Assembly (NCBI GenBank): GCA_015680685.1
Contig: MNCI01014449.1
Location: 241,956 to 305,955, forward strand
From: Gnetum montanum
Taxonomy: Eukaryota; Streptophyta; Gnetopsida; Gnetales; Gnetaceae
Direction of reading: 5' to 3'
DNA length: 64,000 nt
Both the position numbers and the translations under genes were made by a program. This document shows positions 20,600 through 32,714 of this stretch, in pieces (position 1 is the stretch's first letter; each line of letters begins with the position of its first letter). The notes beneath the pieces were generated by a model that was not told where the DNA came from, made no database searches, and saw nothing but the letters and a program-made list of their open reading frames with translations.

Positions 20600-23567
20600 A
20601 GTCTTTTCTAGAATCATTCTGAAGAATGGTCATTTCCTAGGTTGAGACTCATAAGTAACCATCCCCTTATGCCTAGTAACTACCCTTGTAGAAATCTTTT
20701 ACTGGGTTACGATGGTAATTCACCTTACATAATTGGAGGCAACATTGGTGGCATAGGAATTAAGTGTTGAGTGGAAGAGCCAGCTGTTGGTGGATGCACA
20801 TATGAGTTAGGATTAGTCCTTAGTAACATTGATCTATGGTATTCAAGTAGATAATATTGTGGAGTTTGAACAGTTGCATTGGTTGGTAAGATTGGACATT
20901 GAACATAGTATCCATAAGGATCAAGTTGATGATATGAATATTGTTGCCTTGATGGTGGCATTGCCCTTATCTAAGGTTGCTACTACTACTATTGATATTA
21001 CTCCTGTGGATAAGGGTAGGCTCTACTTGGGTAATATGTTGGCTAAAAGGGTTTCTTGATATTACCTTAAGGATAAGGAAGTCTTCTAGGTCCCTGCTTT
21101 TTTACAAAGCTTGGATTGAGTGCATATACCCTAGAATCTTACAAGTGGGTCAAAACAGGACAACATCCCTTAGGATGTTCATACTAACATACCTTGCATA
21201 TGTCCTCTTCCTCTAAACTATAGTTAGTGTACCCTTCAATGGTAGAAACTTTTCCTTTTTACTTATAATAACTATCTTGTCCATAATCTTTCTTCTTCTT
21301 CTTTTCCTTACCTCTATTCAATGCTTATTTAGTCTTTTCCTATGGTAGAAACTTTTCCTTTTTACTTATAATAACTATCTTGTCCATAATCTTTCTTCTT
21401 CTTCTTTTCCTTACCTCTATTCAATGCTTATTTAGTCTTTTCCTATGGTAGAAACTTTTCCTTTTTACTTATAATAACTATCTTGTCCATAATCTTTCTT
21501 CTTCTTCTTTTCCTTACCTCTATTCAATGCTTATTTAGTCTTTTCCTATGGTAGAAACTTTTCCTTTTTACTTATAATAACTATCTTGTCCATAATCTTT
21601 CTTCTTCTTCTTTTCCTTACCTCTATTCAATGCTTATTTAGTCTTTTCCTATGGTAGAAACTTTTCCTTTTTACTTATAATAACTATCTTGTCCATAATC
21701 TTTCTTCTTCTTCTTTTCCTTACCTCTATTCAATGCTTATTTAGTCTTTTCCTATGGTAGAAACTTTTCCTTTTTACTTATAATAACTATCTTGTCCATA
21801 ATCTTTCTTCTTCTTCTTTTCCTTACCTCTATTCAATGCTTATTTAGTCTTTTCCTCCATGATCTTTAAAGCTGTAGCAAATTTCTCATCCACTAAATCC
21901 TAGACCTTTCTCTACCTTGGTTGCTATATTATAAATTAATTTTTGAATAGGTAGAGTCTTTTGTTGAATGACCTAGTCCAAGGTTTCCTCCTCTTGTCTT
22001 TCACAAACTTGTGCATCTCTCTTCCTAGTGGATGGATCTCTATTGTACTCTTTAGTTGATTTTCTATTTCTAAGTTCTCCTTCCTCTTTTGTCACTTGAT
22101 TGATTAGTCTTGGAATGCAATGGATGGTCATTTCTAATAACCTTCCTTGGGTGTAAACCCCAAGGGTCTCTTTGGTTTTGCTTCATAGCCCATTTATGAT
22201 ATGCCTAAGTTGTTCCTTTGATGAAAATTCATGGCTTGGGCATTTATGTAACTGTGAATAATATCTGCCCATTACCACATCAAGGGTCTCATGAGTCCCT
22301 TGCTTGCATCCCTAGATTTTTTTTCATAAGTTTGACACTTGTGAATATGTCTAGTATTTGTTGTTAAAGATTTTGAGCATGCTACTCTGGTGTTTGATGG
22401 ATTCAAGTTCCAAAGACCTATACTAGCTCTCCACTTCATTCACAAGTGTTCTTGGAAATAGCTTCAATTTTTGCCAATCACTCTCTATGTTTTGGAGGAT
22501 ACAAGCATTGTGGAAAGCTTAAATATGATGTTGTGGATCAGTGTTATAGCCATCTTCAAATCTTGGCATATTGTTCATATCTAGCTATTTGATTTTCCCT
22601 TACATGCATGGTTGATATGTGGATAGCTTCCCATATGTTTATCATACTTCAAGTTGTCATAATGGATTCATCATCGCAGTCAAGTTCGTAGGTTCTATTG
22701 TAGCAGTAACTCCTTCTGTGCTTGTATCTCTCTTGATCCTCTCCTCTATCCCTTCTTCTCCTTCTTTCATGTTCTTCATCTTCTGTATTAAAGTGTCTTG
22801 AATATCTATCATGATGACCATAATTGCTCCTTTCTTCCCTATCAGAGTCTCAGCACTTGTGCCATCTCCTGCTAGAGTCATCTAATGATCGTGATGAGGC
22901 AAATGAGGTAGTAGGAGAATGATGCTAGCTTGTTCTCCTTTCATGACTCTTGTACATCTCTCTGTAAGATTTGGTAGGAGCCCTTAGCCTAGAGTCCCAC
23001 TTATATCTTGAGTTAGTAGCCTCCCCCTTGTGTGTCTTTGCTAGAGTAGAAGGAGGTTGGGCTTTTACAAGTTCCTTAAGTTTGATGATAGGAATTTTTT
23101 AAGGCTCCTCATGGTGTTAGTGGAGTTGCTTTGAAATGAATGTATCAGCATCAAGTTCTTCTATGACAAAAAAAGTATTGGCCTACTTTCCTTTGTTGTG
23201 TATATGTTTGATCTCCATGGCAGCATCTCTTTTCATCTACTTCTTTTGTGGGTTTGCAAGTTCTTGTCATCTGCTAAGTCACATGATATCCTTCATGGAT
23301 TTGAATTGAATGCATTCCCCTTAAGGTAGTTTAGAGCATGTTAAGTGCTACACATTCTAAAGGCAAGACTATGTTTCCTTGCATGTCTCTCCACCTCATT
23401 TGATTATCCTAATGGAAGATGAAAGTGAAGTCTAGATGATAAGGATCAATGTACGAATAAGTGATTCTTTTCTGCATTAGCATTCCCCATTCTTCTTCAT
23501 CAATGATTTTGTCACTACTTCTTCTTATTTCCTTGTCAAGTGATAGTTGGTCTTTGTTTGAAGCCAT
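20600..23567 (-). pseudogene. Element E1: gag pseudogene
   Basis: The start MASNKDQ at 23,567 is the same as E2's MASHNDQ. The N-terminal domain has RRSSDKIIDEEEWGMLMQ, TYSYIDPYHLDF and MRWRDMQGNIVLPLECVALNML (23,560-23,340). A charged Arg/Asp/His-rich stretch lies at 22,880-22,700. The capsid core (~22,590-22,000) includes YNTDPQHHI, LVNEVES, YSQLHKCPSHEFSSKEQL and REL-type ends. A basic tract is expanded by the 103-bp tandem repeat (21,241-21,858). The C-terminal Tyr/Pro/Gln-rich region is 20,961-20,725. Multiple stops are present, and the 103-bp repeat is not a multiple of three. Confidence 0.8.
21241..21858. repeat. 103-bp tandem repeat, six copies
   Basis: Units start with GGTAGAAACTTTTCC at 21,241, 21,344, 21,447, 21,550, 21,653 and 21,756, a constant spacing of 103. 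By eye the copies are identical, and the last ends at TTAGTCTTTTCCT before the sequence diverges. The unit contains CTTCTTCTTCTTTTCC, which on the minus strand encodes the Lys/Arg/Glu-rich tract of gag. Since 103 is not divisible by 3, each added copy shifts the frame. Confidence 0.95.
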
Positions 23568-23685
23568 ATTTTATAATTTTAGACATTATGTGCTAAGTGT
23601 ACTTTTCTTATGGTTATAAGGTTTGACTTTGTGTTTCAAATACAACAAACTTTGAAAAATCAATTACTTATCATAACATTGATGA

Positions 23686-23704
23686 GTCCCCAGCAATGGT
23701 GCTA
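23686..23704 (-). promoter_or_regulatory. Element E1: primer binding site (tRNA-Asp-like)
   Basis: Minus-strand TAGCACCATTGCTGGGGAC lies one base inside the LTR end at 23,706. It is a mutated form of TGGCGCCGTTGCCGGGGA. Confidence 0.75.
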
Positions 23705-23705
23705 A

Positions 23706-23770
23706 TGATGAGCAGTGAAGTAGTCCAACACCCAACCATACAAGTTACAAGTATTCACGTGTAGCCTGGT
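23706..23770 (-). mobile_element. Element E1: last 65 bp of its 5' LTR
   Basis: Plus-strand reading TGATGAGCAGTGAAG...GTAGCCTGGT equals the reverse complement of a family I LTR end. It stops at 23,770, where E2 begins. The sequence resumes at 38,675 (CTAGTTGAATTC). The 5 bases either side (CTGGT at 23,766-23,770, CTAGT at 38,675-38,679) are the target duplication of E2 with one later change. Confidence 0.85.
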
Positions 23771-24660
23771 TGATGAGCGATGGAGTATCCAACACCCAAT
23801 CATACGAGACATGAGTGTTCACACATGATCCCAGTTGAATTCTATAGACAAGGAAATGTGATTATGCAAGTAATTGGTTAGAGTTAACAATTGTTGTCTT
23901 CCCATGTGAGTTAGTAAATTTAATGTGTATGGTTTAACTCATAATGACGTATATGAAAGATGATGTTGTATGGACCATAGTGCTCCTTGCTAACATTAAG
24001 TAAATAGAAAGTGATTTTGAGTATAAGTAATAGTAAACAAATCTAATCTAGCCTATGCAATGAGTAGTCAGTCCTGATCTTCAGTTCATACCTTGGACTT
24101 CATGCAACTACTACTAGGATTACCAAGTACCACACTATTGGGCATACCAAGTGATAGTACTACTAGGTTACCAAGTAACTACACTTAAGTAGTCAAGATT
24201 AATCGTACTCATTTTGCTTAACGACAGTAATGGTAAAGTGCAAAGAAAGTAAATTAGTAACTATGAAAATAGTAAACATTAAACTAAATGAAAGCAAAAA
24301 TAAAACTAAGTGTTTTTGCAATGATGGAAAGTAATTTTGATCTTTATTTCTGATCATGCAATGTGTCCAAGTATATCACACTCGAATAAAGACTCCAATC
24401 AATTACTTAACATAACACTACAGGCACACATTGCTAAGTACTAAAAGCTAAAATTATGAAAAAAATTGAAAGAGTTCTACTACTATGTTATCAAATCTAT
24501 TTTGGATCTGTGTGCCTAAGTGTTACTTTTATAGGCTAGCACACATCCCACGATATCATTTACATGATAATGTATCATGAGATACAATAACGTATCTATG
24601 ACATCGTAGATACGATATTGTACCTACAATATCATTATGGTGAAATTTTTGACTTTATCA
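23771..24660 (-). mobile_element. Element E2: 3' LTR (890 bp)
   Basis: Family I termini (RC start TGATAAAGTCAAAAATTTC, end CCATCGCTCATCA). It contains the palindrome-rich U3 (24,540-24,640), a TATA-like CCTATAAAAGT near 24,535, AATAAAG (as CTTTATT) near 24,345, and the ~25-base repeat trio near 24,115-24,185. It is longer than the 5' LTR because it retains the TATA segment and more palindromes. Confidence 0.88.
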
Positions 24661-24680
24661 TACCCCCACAACTAACTAAA
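24661..24680 (-). promoter_or_regulatory. Element E2: polypurine tract region
   Basis: Minus-strand GTTGTGGGGGTA abuts the 3' LTR start. Element A has GTGGGAGTA at the same place. It is the expected primer for plus-strand DNA synthesis. Confidence 0.65.
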
Positions 24681-24849
24681 AACTCATCTTCAACTTAAAA
24701 AATGAGGATAGAGTTCCTTACAAAATTGGAAGGTAGATTTACATGCCACTAACTACTCTATACATGACTCTTGAGTGCTGCAGTGGTGTTTTACAAAAAT
24801 GACACAAATATGACATGATAAGCTTTAACAAAAAGCAAAATTTTATGAA

Positions 24850-27249
24850 GCTTGATGTTGCCTTATGTGGTTTCTGGTGGTGGTGGCTCCTCCATCAATT
24901 GCTTCCCCTTGTCATTAGGCTTCTAAAATTGGTAGCAATTCAAGGACACTTGCAATTTCTCCTCTTTCGTTCTTGGATCATGAACCATCCATGTTGATGA
25001 ACCAATGTTTGATGAAGTTGGCATGTCCTACAGACATGGTAGTTATGGAAACATCTGATTAACTTTAACATACCATGCTACAAACTGTCATCTTTCTTCC
25101 TCAAAAGCTCTAGCCTTCTCTCTTGATTCATTGCAATTTGTTAATCTTCTTGCCAGGCTCGTTGCTACATCTTTCTACCCCTGGTAGCCAACCTTAACTA
25201 CTTCTAGCTTTAAGTTTGCTACTTGAAGTTTTTGTAAAGCATCTTTACAATCTGCAAACTCCTTCTTGTACAAGGTGTACATGGCTACTACTTGTTGTTC
25301 AAGCTCACTTTTGGGCCTACCTCCTATCAACATGGCCAAGTTAGCATAACAGAGGTCTGCTAACCCCATGTATTCTTTTAAGTCCTCTGTCTATAGGTCT
25401 TTATTTTTCACTTTCGCTTTATAGGTATGGGCCATGTTATCCAAGATGGGTTTTCATTCTGGATTATATGCTAACATGGAATTAATTCTAGCCTTCACCA
25501 TCTAGATCTCTCTCTCATTGATCTATTTATACATTTCCACTTGATCTTAGAAGTGTTCCTTGAGCTATTCATGCTTCTTTGCCTCATTCTACCATGCGCT
25601 AATTTCCATTGTTGACTTCTAATGGATGGCATGTATCTCCTCGATGAAGAGGATTTTTTTTTCTCTTATGAGGCAGCTCATACCTTGGTTGACCCTCACC
25701 AATTATTCCCTTAGTTAGTGGATGTTCTTTTCCAAAATATTCTTCTGCTTTTTGATAATGGTCAACTACATGTTATCTACAATGAGTTGTTGATTTTCAT
25801 CTTGTAAGGTAGCAAGTGCTTTATCATGGCCATATGTTTGGGCTTTGGCCACTAAAGCATCCCGTATTGTCATTTCTTTTTCATTCTCCATATCTTTATT
25901 GTTCTTAAGAAGGTAACTAATCTACTTAGTTCTGAATTATGCTAGTTCTTCTGGTGCAATGAACTAAGTTGGATCTCTTCCTTCTGCTCTCAGGGCTACG
26001 AGCTCTTCTCGTAATCTATGAAGCTCATTCTCAACATGCTCTGCCCTAGTTTTGGCCATGGTCAATTTTCCTTTGGTGGCAATCAATTTGGATTGTGTTG
26101 TGGTGACATTATTAGGAATGTCAAAGAGATTTGTCATAACTTGTCTTATTTGCAAGAGTCTATCTAACACATCTTCATGATCTGCAGGAATCATAGAGGT
26201 GCCAACTAACATTTGAGCATCTTTGGTTCTAAAAAAATTATTTAGCAACACAACAAGTACATTGAAAGATTATTTAATGTGATCCATGATCACTTCTACG
26301 ACTCCCACTACATCATGGTGTTGCATGACCACAATTGTGGCTCCTTGTTAAAATTCAAGCACCACTTAGAACAGTGCGGCATTCTCAAAAATCTATTATG
26401 ATCATTGAGCCTCTCCTCCTGACTACAATAATATTTTTTCACTAGCAGGATTTGTTGAGATGGTTAGCCTGACTACATCATCAATTACTTTGAATAAATT
26501 GGCCTCTTCCCTGCTTTCCCAATTGATAATTTTTTCAATTTGTTGTAGATGACTCATTGAAGGTTTATAATCTTGCAACGGTAGTTGTGGAACTTGTTGT
26601 TGTTGCTACTACTGTTATTCTATGGTTTGGGTATTCTCCTCAATTTCTAGTCATTATTCTATTTGGTCTTTTTTGGAAGATACTGGCTTGAGCATTTTAG
26701 CATAGGAAGCATTCTGTAATTTCCTTAATGCATCATTTATATACCCTAGGATGCAAGCTCATTTGCATAACTTCTAGATAAGGCAAGGAAATGGAAGTGT
26801 TAACTTCCCTACCTTCTTCTCCTCAAACTACCTTTGGATTTTTGTGAAGTAGAGGTGAGCAATATTTGCATTGAACTTTCCCATTAATATTATGCTACCT
26901 CTAACCACATATGGAGAGATTCGATTCAATCTCTTGGTGGGAAACAAGTGATAAGTGTCAATTTTAAAATAGATCTTTTCTTCTGTAGTTAGTTCACTGT
27001 ATTTCTTGTTATCCTTGCCATATGCCTACTGCAACCACAGCTTCCTGGCATTTGTGTCAGTTCTTATTCATATATGTGCCAACTTTGTCCTTTCATTGGG
27101 CACATTTAGTACCTCTACAATTGCCTTAATTGAGTAAGACACTGATATCCTTTCAATTTTTACTGTAGCATCTACTTCTCAATTTTGCGAAATTTGGAGT
27201 GTTTGTTGTCAAAGTAGGTCACAAAGGAGATGAATGAAGTTAGGCCTTA
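24850..27249 (-). pseudogene. Element E2: env-position coiled-coil ORF, main part
   Basis: This is the longest copy of the ORF. The middle domain (27,030-26,690) reads YSELTTEEKIYFKIDTYHLFPTK, YVVRGSIILMGKFNANIAHLYF and KLTLPFPCLI, then KMLKPVSSKK. The coiled coil includes MLVGTSMIPADHEDVLDRLL and NNVTTTQSKLIATKGKL, then HVENELHRLREELVALRAEG (26,251-25,964). More Glu/Lys/Leu-rich coil follows, with DLCYANLAMLIGGRPKSELE, VVAMYTLYKKEFADCKDAL and KLQVANLKLEVVKVGYQG (25,369-25,175). The tail near 24,990-24,870 includes WMVHDPRTKEEKL and PPPPETT. The middle domain is faintly reminiscent of plant-transposon protein domains in Athila-type env-position ORFs (inference). No membrane span or protease motif is seen. 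The N-terminus lies beyond D at 33,596-33,926. Confidence 0.7.
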
Positions 27250-27254
27250 ACACC

Positions 27255-28087
27255 TGATGAATCACATTTTTGCATGCTCCGACGTCAGGTATCCGATGTC
27301 GAAGCTTAGGACGCAATGTCGAATATTCGATATCGTGGGGTATATGCTAGCCTATAAATATAGTAATTGGGGTCACGACTTGGGAATAGTTTTTCATAGT
27401 TTTGTCAACAGAGTAGCTGAATTCTTACAATTTTATTCTATAATCTTAGAGAACAGTCAGTGAGTAAAGTGGATCTAAGTTAGTTGTATGAAGTCTTATT
27501 TAACTAGCAATGTACCTTGACAAATTTCATGAGCGGCAATAAGATCGAGATTGATTCTTATTCATTGTAGCACTTTGACTTAGATTAGATTTACTTTCCA
27601 TGCAATTTACTTTTCATGTACTTAGTTGATTTTTTACATTTTCATGCATGTTAATTACTTAAGCACATAAGTACGATCGCTTCAAGCATGCATATGACTC
27701 TTGATAATCCCAACAATGCTTAACATTTGGTAACCCAACAGTGTTATATGTGTTTAAGATGTGCACAAGAAGTAGGATCAGATACTTATGTTAGGGTAGT
27801 TGATTATTAATTAGCAATTAGATTAGTTGCATTGATTATAAATTGAATTTCAACCTATTGTTAATCATAGAATAATAAAATATAAAATAATAAAAATCAT
27901 ATGCCTCACTCTGGACTAAACCATACATGACAAAGCCACCACCAGTCCAAGTGGGAAGATAGTGAACTACGATCAAGGCATAGCGATCTAGATGCCACAA
28001 CTAGTCCCATCCATAGAATTTGACTGGATCATGCATGAATGCTTGTGATTTATATGGTTGGACATAGGGGTACCTCGCTGCTCATCA
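27255..28087 (+). mobile_element. Element D: 5' LTR (833 bp)
   Basis: It starts TGATGAATCACATTTTTGC and ends GTACCTCGCTGCTCATCA. U3 has GACGTC, CGATGTCG and CGAATATTCGATATCG (27,280-27,335). The TATA box CCTATAAATA is at ~27,351. The TTGATAATCCCAACAATG repeat cluster is at ~27,714-27,750. Confidence 0.92.
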
Positions 28088-28088
28088 T

Positions 28089-28108
28089 TGGCACTGTTGT
28101 CAGGGATG
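28089..28108 (+). promoter_or_regulatory. Element D: primer binding site (tRNA-Asp-like)
   Basis: TGGCACTGTTGTCAGGGATG starts one base after the LTR end. It is a decayed TGGCGCCGTTGCCGGGGA. Confidence 0.75.
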
Positions 28109-28219
28109 GTGCTAGTTATCTAGATTAGTTACATTATACATGATCACTATAAAGGTATTAACGATCTATCTTTTACAAAATATAAATATTTTAAGTCACA
28201 CACGTTATCAAGTAAAACC

Positions 28220-30660
28220 ATGTCTTCTTCACATAGGACTAATAATGCATCGTATGATGAGAACACTCATAGGAGAAATAATAGGATATATATTGAAGAA
28301 AACTAGAGTAAACAACCTCAAATAGGGGTTTCTTATGCTCATTTAGACCCTTACTACACTCAAAGACTACATTCAATCAGGTGTAGACAATCATAGAGGA
28401 GATGGAGTAAGTCCTAGATCAAGGAGGGCCTTAAGGCCTAGGACCTCCTCTAAACCTAGACAAGATAAATCAAGGGATCAAAGGGATAACTATAGAAGCC
28501 ATCATGATTCTCCTTGCTCCTCATATTCCTCTTCCTCTTCAACGTCTAGTTTTGATGAAGACAAATGTAGGTATAAAGATAGAGCTTCACTACGGGGTCA
28601 AGATGAAGACAGAAATCAAACCTAAGGGCAAAATCAAAGACATCACAATGAGCACAGACACGATCATCACAATCAAAGGAATAAAAATAGAAATTTTCAT
28701 CACAGCATGCCTAATGAGAGCCGAATGTAGATCATGGAGGTGATTAAGATACCTCACAGGCATCGTAGGGACAATCGATTACTCAAGCTTGATATAAACA
28801 ATATCCCCAAATTTGTCGGAGGCTACAATTCGGATCCACAACATTATCTACAAGCCTTCTATGATGCCTATGTCTCATACAACATTAAAGGTGGCTGGCA
28901 AAAGCTTAAGCTCTTTCCTAGGACACTAATCCATGAAGCAAAAAGTTGGTATAGATAATTGGAACCAAGTTCCATTCACCAGTGGTCCACAATGCTGGAA
29001 CTTTTCAATGAAAAATACCAAACCTATGAGAGAGTGTCCAACCTAAGAAAACAAATCCAAGAGCGAAAGAAAGAAAATCATGAACCCTTGGATGTGGCCT
29101 TGGATAGATACTATTCACTACTACATAGGTGCCTAGGCCATGGTTTCTCTAAGGAAAAGCAACTTTTCCACATCATAGATGGGCTTTGTAATGAAATAAG
29201 GGAGACCCTTGGGATGTATGCTCCAGGTCAATTATATGAGCTACAAACCCATTAGATCAAAGAGTTAATCAACCATGTGGCAAAAGAAGAAGGAGAGTTA
29301 TGTAGATGAGAGAATGTAGAGAAAAATAACTGGGACCCAACTTTGCAAAAAGACAAGCATCCATATCTATGATAAAGAAAATGAGGCAGCTCTCAATGAG
29401 ATGATTTTACAACCAACCTTGTCAATATAAAATTTTATTAATTAGCTTGAAGCAAAGCTAGGCAAGATTTTGGAAGGGTGAATGAGAAAGTTAAAACTTG
29501 CATAGGAATCATAGAGGAGAGAGTGACACAAAGCAAATCAAGTGATCACAACAAAAGGAGGAAAAAGAACCAAGAAATAGCTAGGAACACTTATTGGAAA
29601 ACAAGAAAAATGGCTAAAGAAAGTCAGGCTATAGACTTAACCACAGATGAAGATAACGGATGTGACATTTACATATACAACCATCCAAAGGGCCATTGCC
29701 CAATCTTGTTACATCTACATAAGAGTTGGGTAGGGGCATTAAATTTGAAGTTTTTACAAAAGTACATGCCCAGGAGATTTCCTCTTCTACATAGTAATTT
29801 TAGACAACCCCAAAACCAACCATACTATCCTAGGGGGACTTATTACCAGCCTTAACACTAGCATCAACCATAGTGGCAACAACCATAATTGTGGGGGAGG
29901 CCACCACCAAACCAACCCTATCCTTCCTACCAACTAAACCCACATGGATATTATGTTCAACAGCCTATTTCACTAACTAGTTTTACTTCCTCTACTTCAA
30001 ATCACTACTACCACTCTCCCAAATATCATTATCCTATAGCATCTTATGTGAGATCACCACCTCACACCTCTCACCCTACATCATATCCTCCATATTCTCA
30101 TAATCACCTCCACCATATGTCACCTCTAACAACACAAGAAGGTTTAGCATCACAACATCAATGAGAGAATGCCACTTATGCTACGAACATACATGTAAAT
30201 GATAATGTTAGTAGATCTCAACCAAAGTCTTAGAAACGTCCCTTCTAAAGGAAAAGTCGTAAGTTGAAGCAAAACACTCATGGACCTACTACATCACCTA
30301 AACCAACACAAGGCCAATCTAATGCAACAACCTTCCTCACAAAAATGATGTCTCCTAATCATACGCAAAAGCCAACAATCATCACCACTCCAACATAAGA
30401 CATAAATAATAAACCTATCATTGTGGAGAGACAAAAGAATCCATGCATCACCAATAATGATAAAGGATGCAATTGTGGGCCAAAAGTTCAAAATATTAAC
30501 ACAACTCCTATACTAGCCCACCATAAAGTTTAGGAGTAAGTGTGTGAGCAAAACCCAGTCTACATAGTAGCCACTAAAACAAAAGACACTGAGTGGCTTG
30601 AAAATGAGAATATAAAATTATCTCAAAGATGCATGGAAGTAACTGATTTTCTTATCAATT
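28220..30660 (+). pseudogene. Element D: gag pseudogene
   Basis: MSSSHRTNN at 28,220 opens a Ser/Arg/Asp-rich N-terminus. The capsid core (28,734-29,260) is the best preserved in the window, with IPKFVGGYNSDPQHYLQAFY, WQKLKLFPRTLIHEAKSWYR, LFNEKYQTYERVSNLRKQIQ, RYYSLLHRCLGHGFSKEKQL and GLCNEIRETLGMYAPGQLYE. Next come a basic HNKRRKKNQ tract (29,535-29,580) and DLTTDEDNGCDIYIYNHPKG (29,634-29,700). The Pro/Tyr/His-rich C-terminal domain is 29,889-30,164, and CITNNDKGCNCGPKV, a partial zinc-knuckle-like stretch, is near 30,440-30,485. Only a handful of stops separate the segments, so D decayed less than B. No protease or RT follows. Confidence 0.85.
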
Positions 30661-31990
30661 CTGGAATTTTCTGATTCCTCATATGTTTTTCATTTCTTAA
30701 TATTTTTCTTTTCTTTATATTTTTCTCTTTTCTTGAGTCATTTTCTTTATGTTTTATGAATGTATTTTATGTTTTTATTAATAAAATTACTAAGTCATTA
30801 TGAAGAAGTCAACACTATGTGTTGGGTTTTTTGTGCTATGCTATTAAGATGATTGGGTAAGTAATTGTGTAAAGCAGTGAGACCACCTCATCCATCCCTC
30901 CAGTTCTTTGAATAAAAGGTTTTTTTCATAGAAATAATTTAGTTCTTCTTTTACGAAACTAAAATTAATCAATGATCATTGTACCTTGAAGAAAGAGGGA
31001 ATGACCAAGTGGGAATGGCAAAGGGTGTGACCTTAAGGGGACTTGTTAGATTCTCTTCTTGACTTCCTTTATGTAGTTTATGACTTTTCTTAGAATGTAT
31101 CATCACTCCTCCATTGACCAATAAAAAGGAAGCTCTATCTTTGCATGGTGTGGTTCCCATCCAAAAATAAAAAAATAAAAAAAATGATGGGAATTCAAAG
31201 CACACCCCTTAAACACAATAATGGGCTATAAGCACTGGTTATGGGGCTGGAAAGACATGTTACCCATGCCTGAAGGCACCCCTCTAACTAAGGCCCTTCC
31301 TTCCTTCTTATCTTTTCTCCTCTTTTTGGAGTGATGATTGTTCTTTGAGGTGGTTGTGAACTCATGGTAGTTGATAGGATGGAATACATTAATGTGAGGT
31401 AATTGTTCATGGTATGGACTTGGTCTGAACTTAGACGAATAGGTATGTTGATCATTTTAATCACACTTGTCATAAGAGCCTGTTGTGGACATGGTCAAGT
31501 ACCTTACATATCAATCTTTGCAATTCCTTCTCATTCCATTATTCACCTCACTACTACATGCAATTATGAGCCTTTTGGTTTTGTGTAGTATAGTGCAACA
31601 TCCTAAGCATGGTAGTTGTGTGTTGTTTGGAATAAAGGCATGGTCTACATTTAACTTCTCGAGTGCCCACAAACATCTATAGATGTGGTTATGCAAGAGC
31701 ATTATGGCCGGAGCCTACTTTGGGGAGGACCCACTTACATAACTTTTGTTGATCATGGCTTTAAACTAACCTTCACATCTTCTAAAATATCAATGATGTT
31801 TTCTCTAAATTTATGCATGATTTTGGGACTACTTCTCATCTGTTGCATTAATTTCTCCTACTTTTCTATTTCCATATCTATTAATATTTCTTGGCCATCT
31901 TCTAACTTAGACCTTTGGTTTCCATTGTTCAAAAACCTATGTGCTTCTGGAGGTACACTTATTAGTCATGAGGGCTAGGGATGCCTACTT
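30661..31990 (+). other. Element D: shorter version of the conserved linker
   Basis: A T/C-rich tract (30,665-30,760) is followed by phrases shared with the B, E1 and E2 linkers: GTGAGACCACCTCATCCATC (~30,878), GATCATTGTACC (~30,974), GACATGTTACCCATGCCTGA (~31,253), the palindrome ACATCTATAGATGT (~31,673) in place of the AAGTGCCC..GGGCACTT hairpin, and GGAGCCTACTTTGGGGAGGA with CCCACTTACATAACTT (~31,709-31,747). Confidence 0.65.
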
Positions 31991-32129
31991 TGAAATTTTT
32001 GAAATATTTCCAACATCCTATTTTCAAACATCATGGTAACTAATAGTAATTGAAAAAAATAATATGAATAGCTTGATGATTTTAATTACCTCATAGCCTT
32101 GGGCATAGTATGCTGTAATCGCCTTGTGC

Positions 32130-32520
32130 TTAAACGAAAACTAAGGAATTCAAAAAGGGTTAATTATTAAGAAAAAATTTACCAAAACTAATGTTGATCC
32201 TTTAGTAACTATAGGTGATGCTAAAAGGAATGCCTAAGAAGATAGGTCTTTTGCTAGGCATGAAAACGAAGCCAAGAGGAAGATAACGGAGGATATGACC
32301 ATGGACACATCATAGCACATACAAGATAGCAACTCAAGCTTCGCATGTTTGCTAGATCCATGGGGCAATGAGAAGAAATTTTAGTCCATCCTTCAAGAAT
32401 GTTCTATATAACTAGAAAAGCATCAACATAACAATCAAGGTTAAAAGTTTACCACTACTAGCAAGAACAAGAAAAATCATCTTCAATGGATTTTTAAAGA
32501 TCTCTGCAAATTTTGTAATC
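32130..32520 (+). pseudogene. Element D: short unidentified ORF remnant before the 3' LTR
   Basis: One frame, broken by several stops, reads KKFTKTNVDPLVTIGDAKRNA, then EDRSFARHENEAKRKITEDM and SFACLLDPWGNEKKF. It lies where the coiled-coil ORF sits in the other elements but does not resemble it. It may be a different accessory ORF or captured sequence. I do not recognise it. Confidence 0.3.
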
Positions 32521-32714
32521 TTCAATGTCTGTCCAGTCTTTTTGTCACTCTGTCATATTGTATACATCCACTCAAATAAAATTTTGTAATGTGACACTCA
32601 AAGTTAGTTAGTAGTTAGCATCAGTCAATAATTCCATACCTTTCCAATTTTGTAAAGAAAGCTCGATCCTATCCTGTTAACTTAAGGACAAGTTTTTATT
32701 TAGTCATGGGGCTC

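Noticed and set aside
21241-21858. Possible CRISPR-like array from the regular repeats
   Set aside because: The units are contiguous with no spacers, and the context is a plant retrotransposon.
23706-24660. Tandem LTR-LTR arrangement suggesting two elements sharing an LTR
   Set aside because: The 65-bp piece at 23,706-23,770 continues at 38,675, and the CTGGT/CTAGT duplication shows that E2 inserted in E1's LTR instead.
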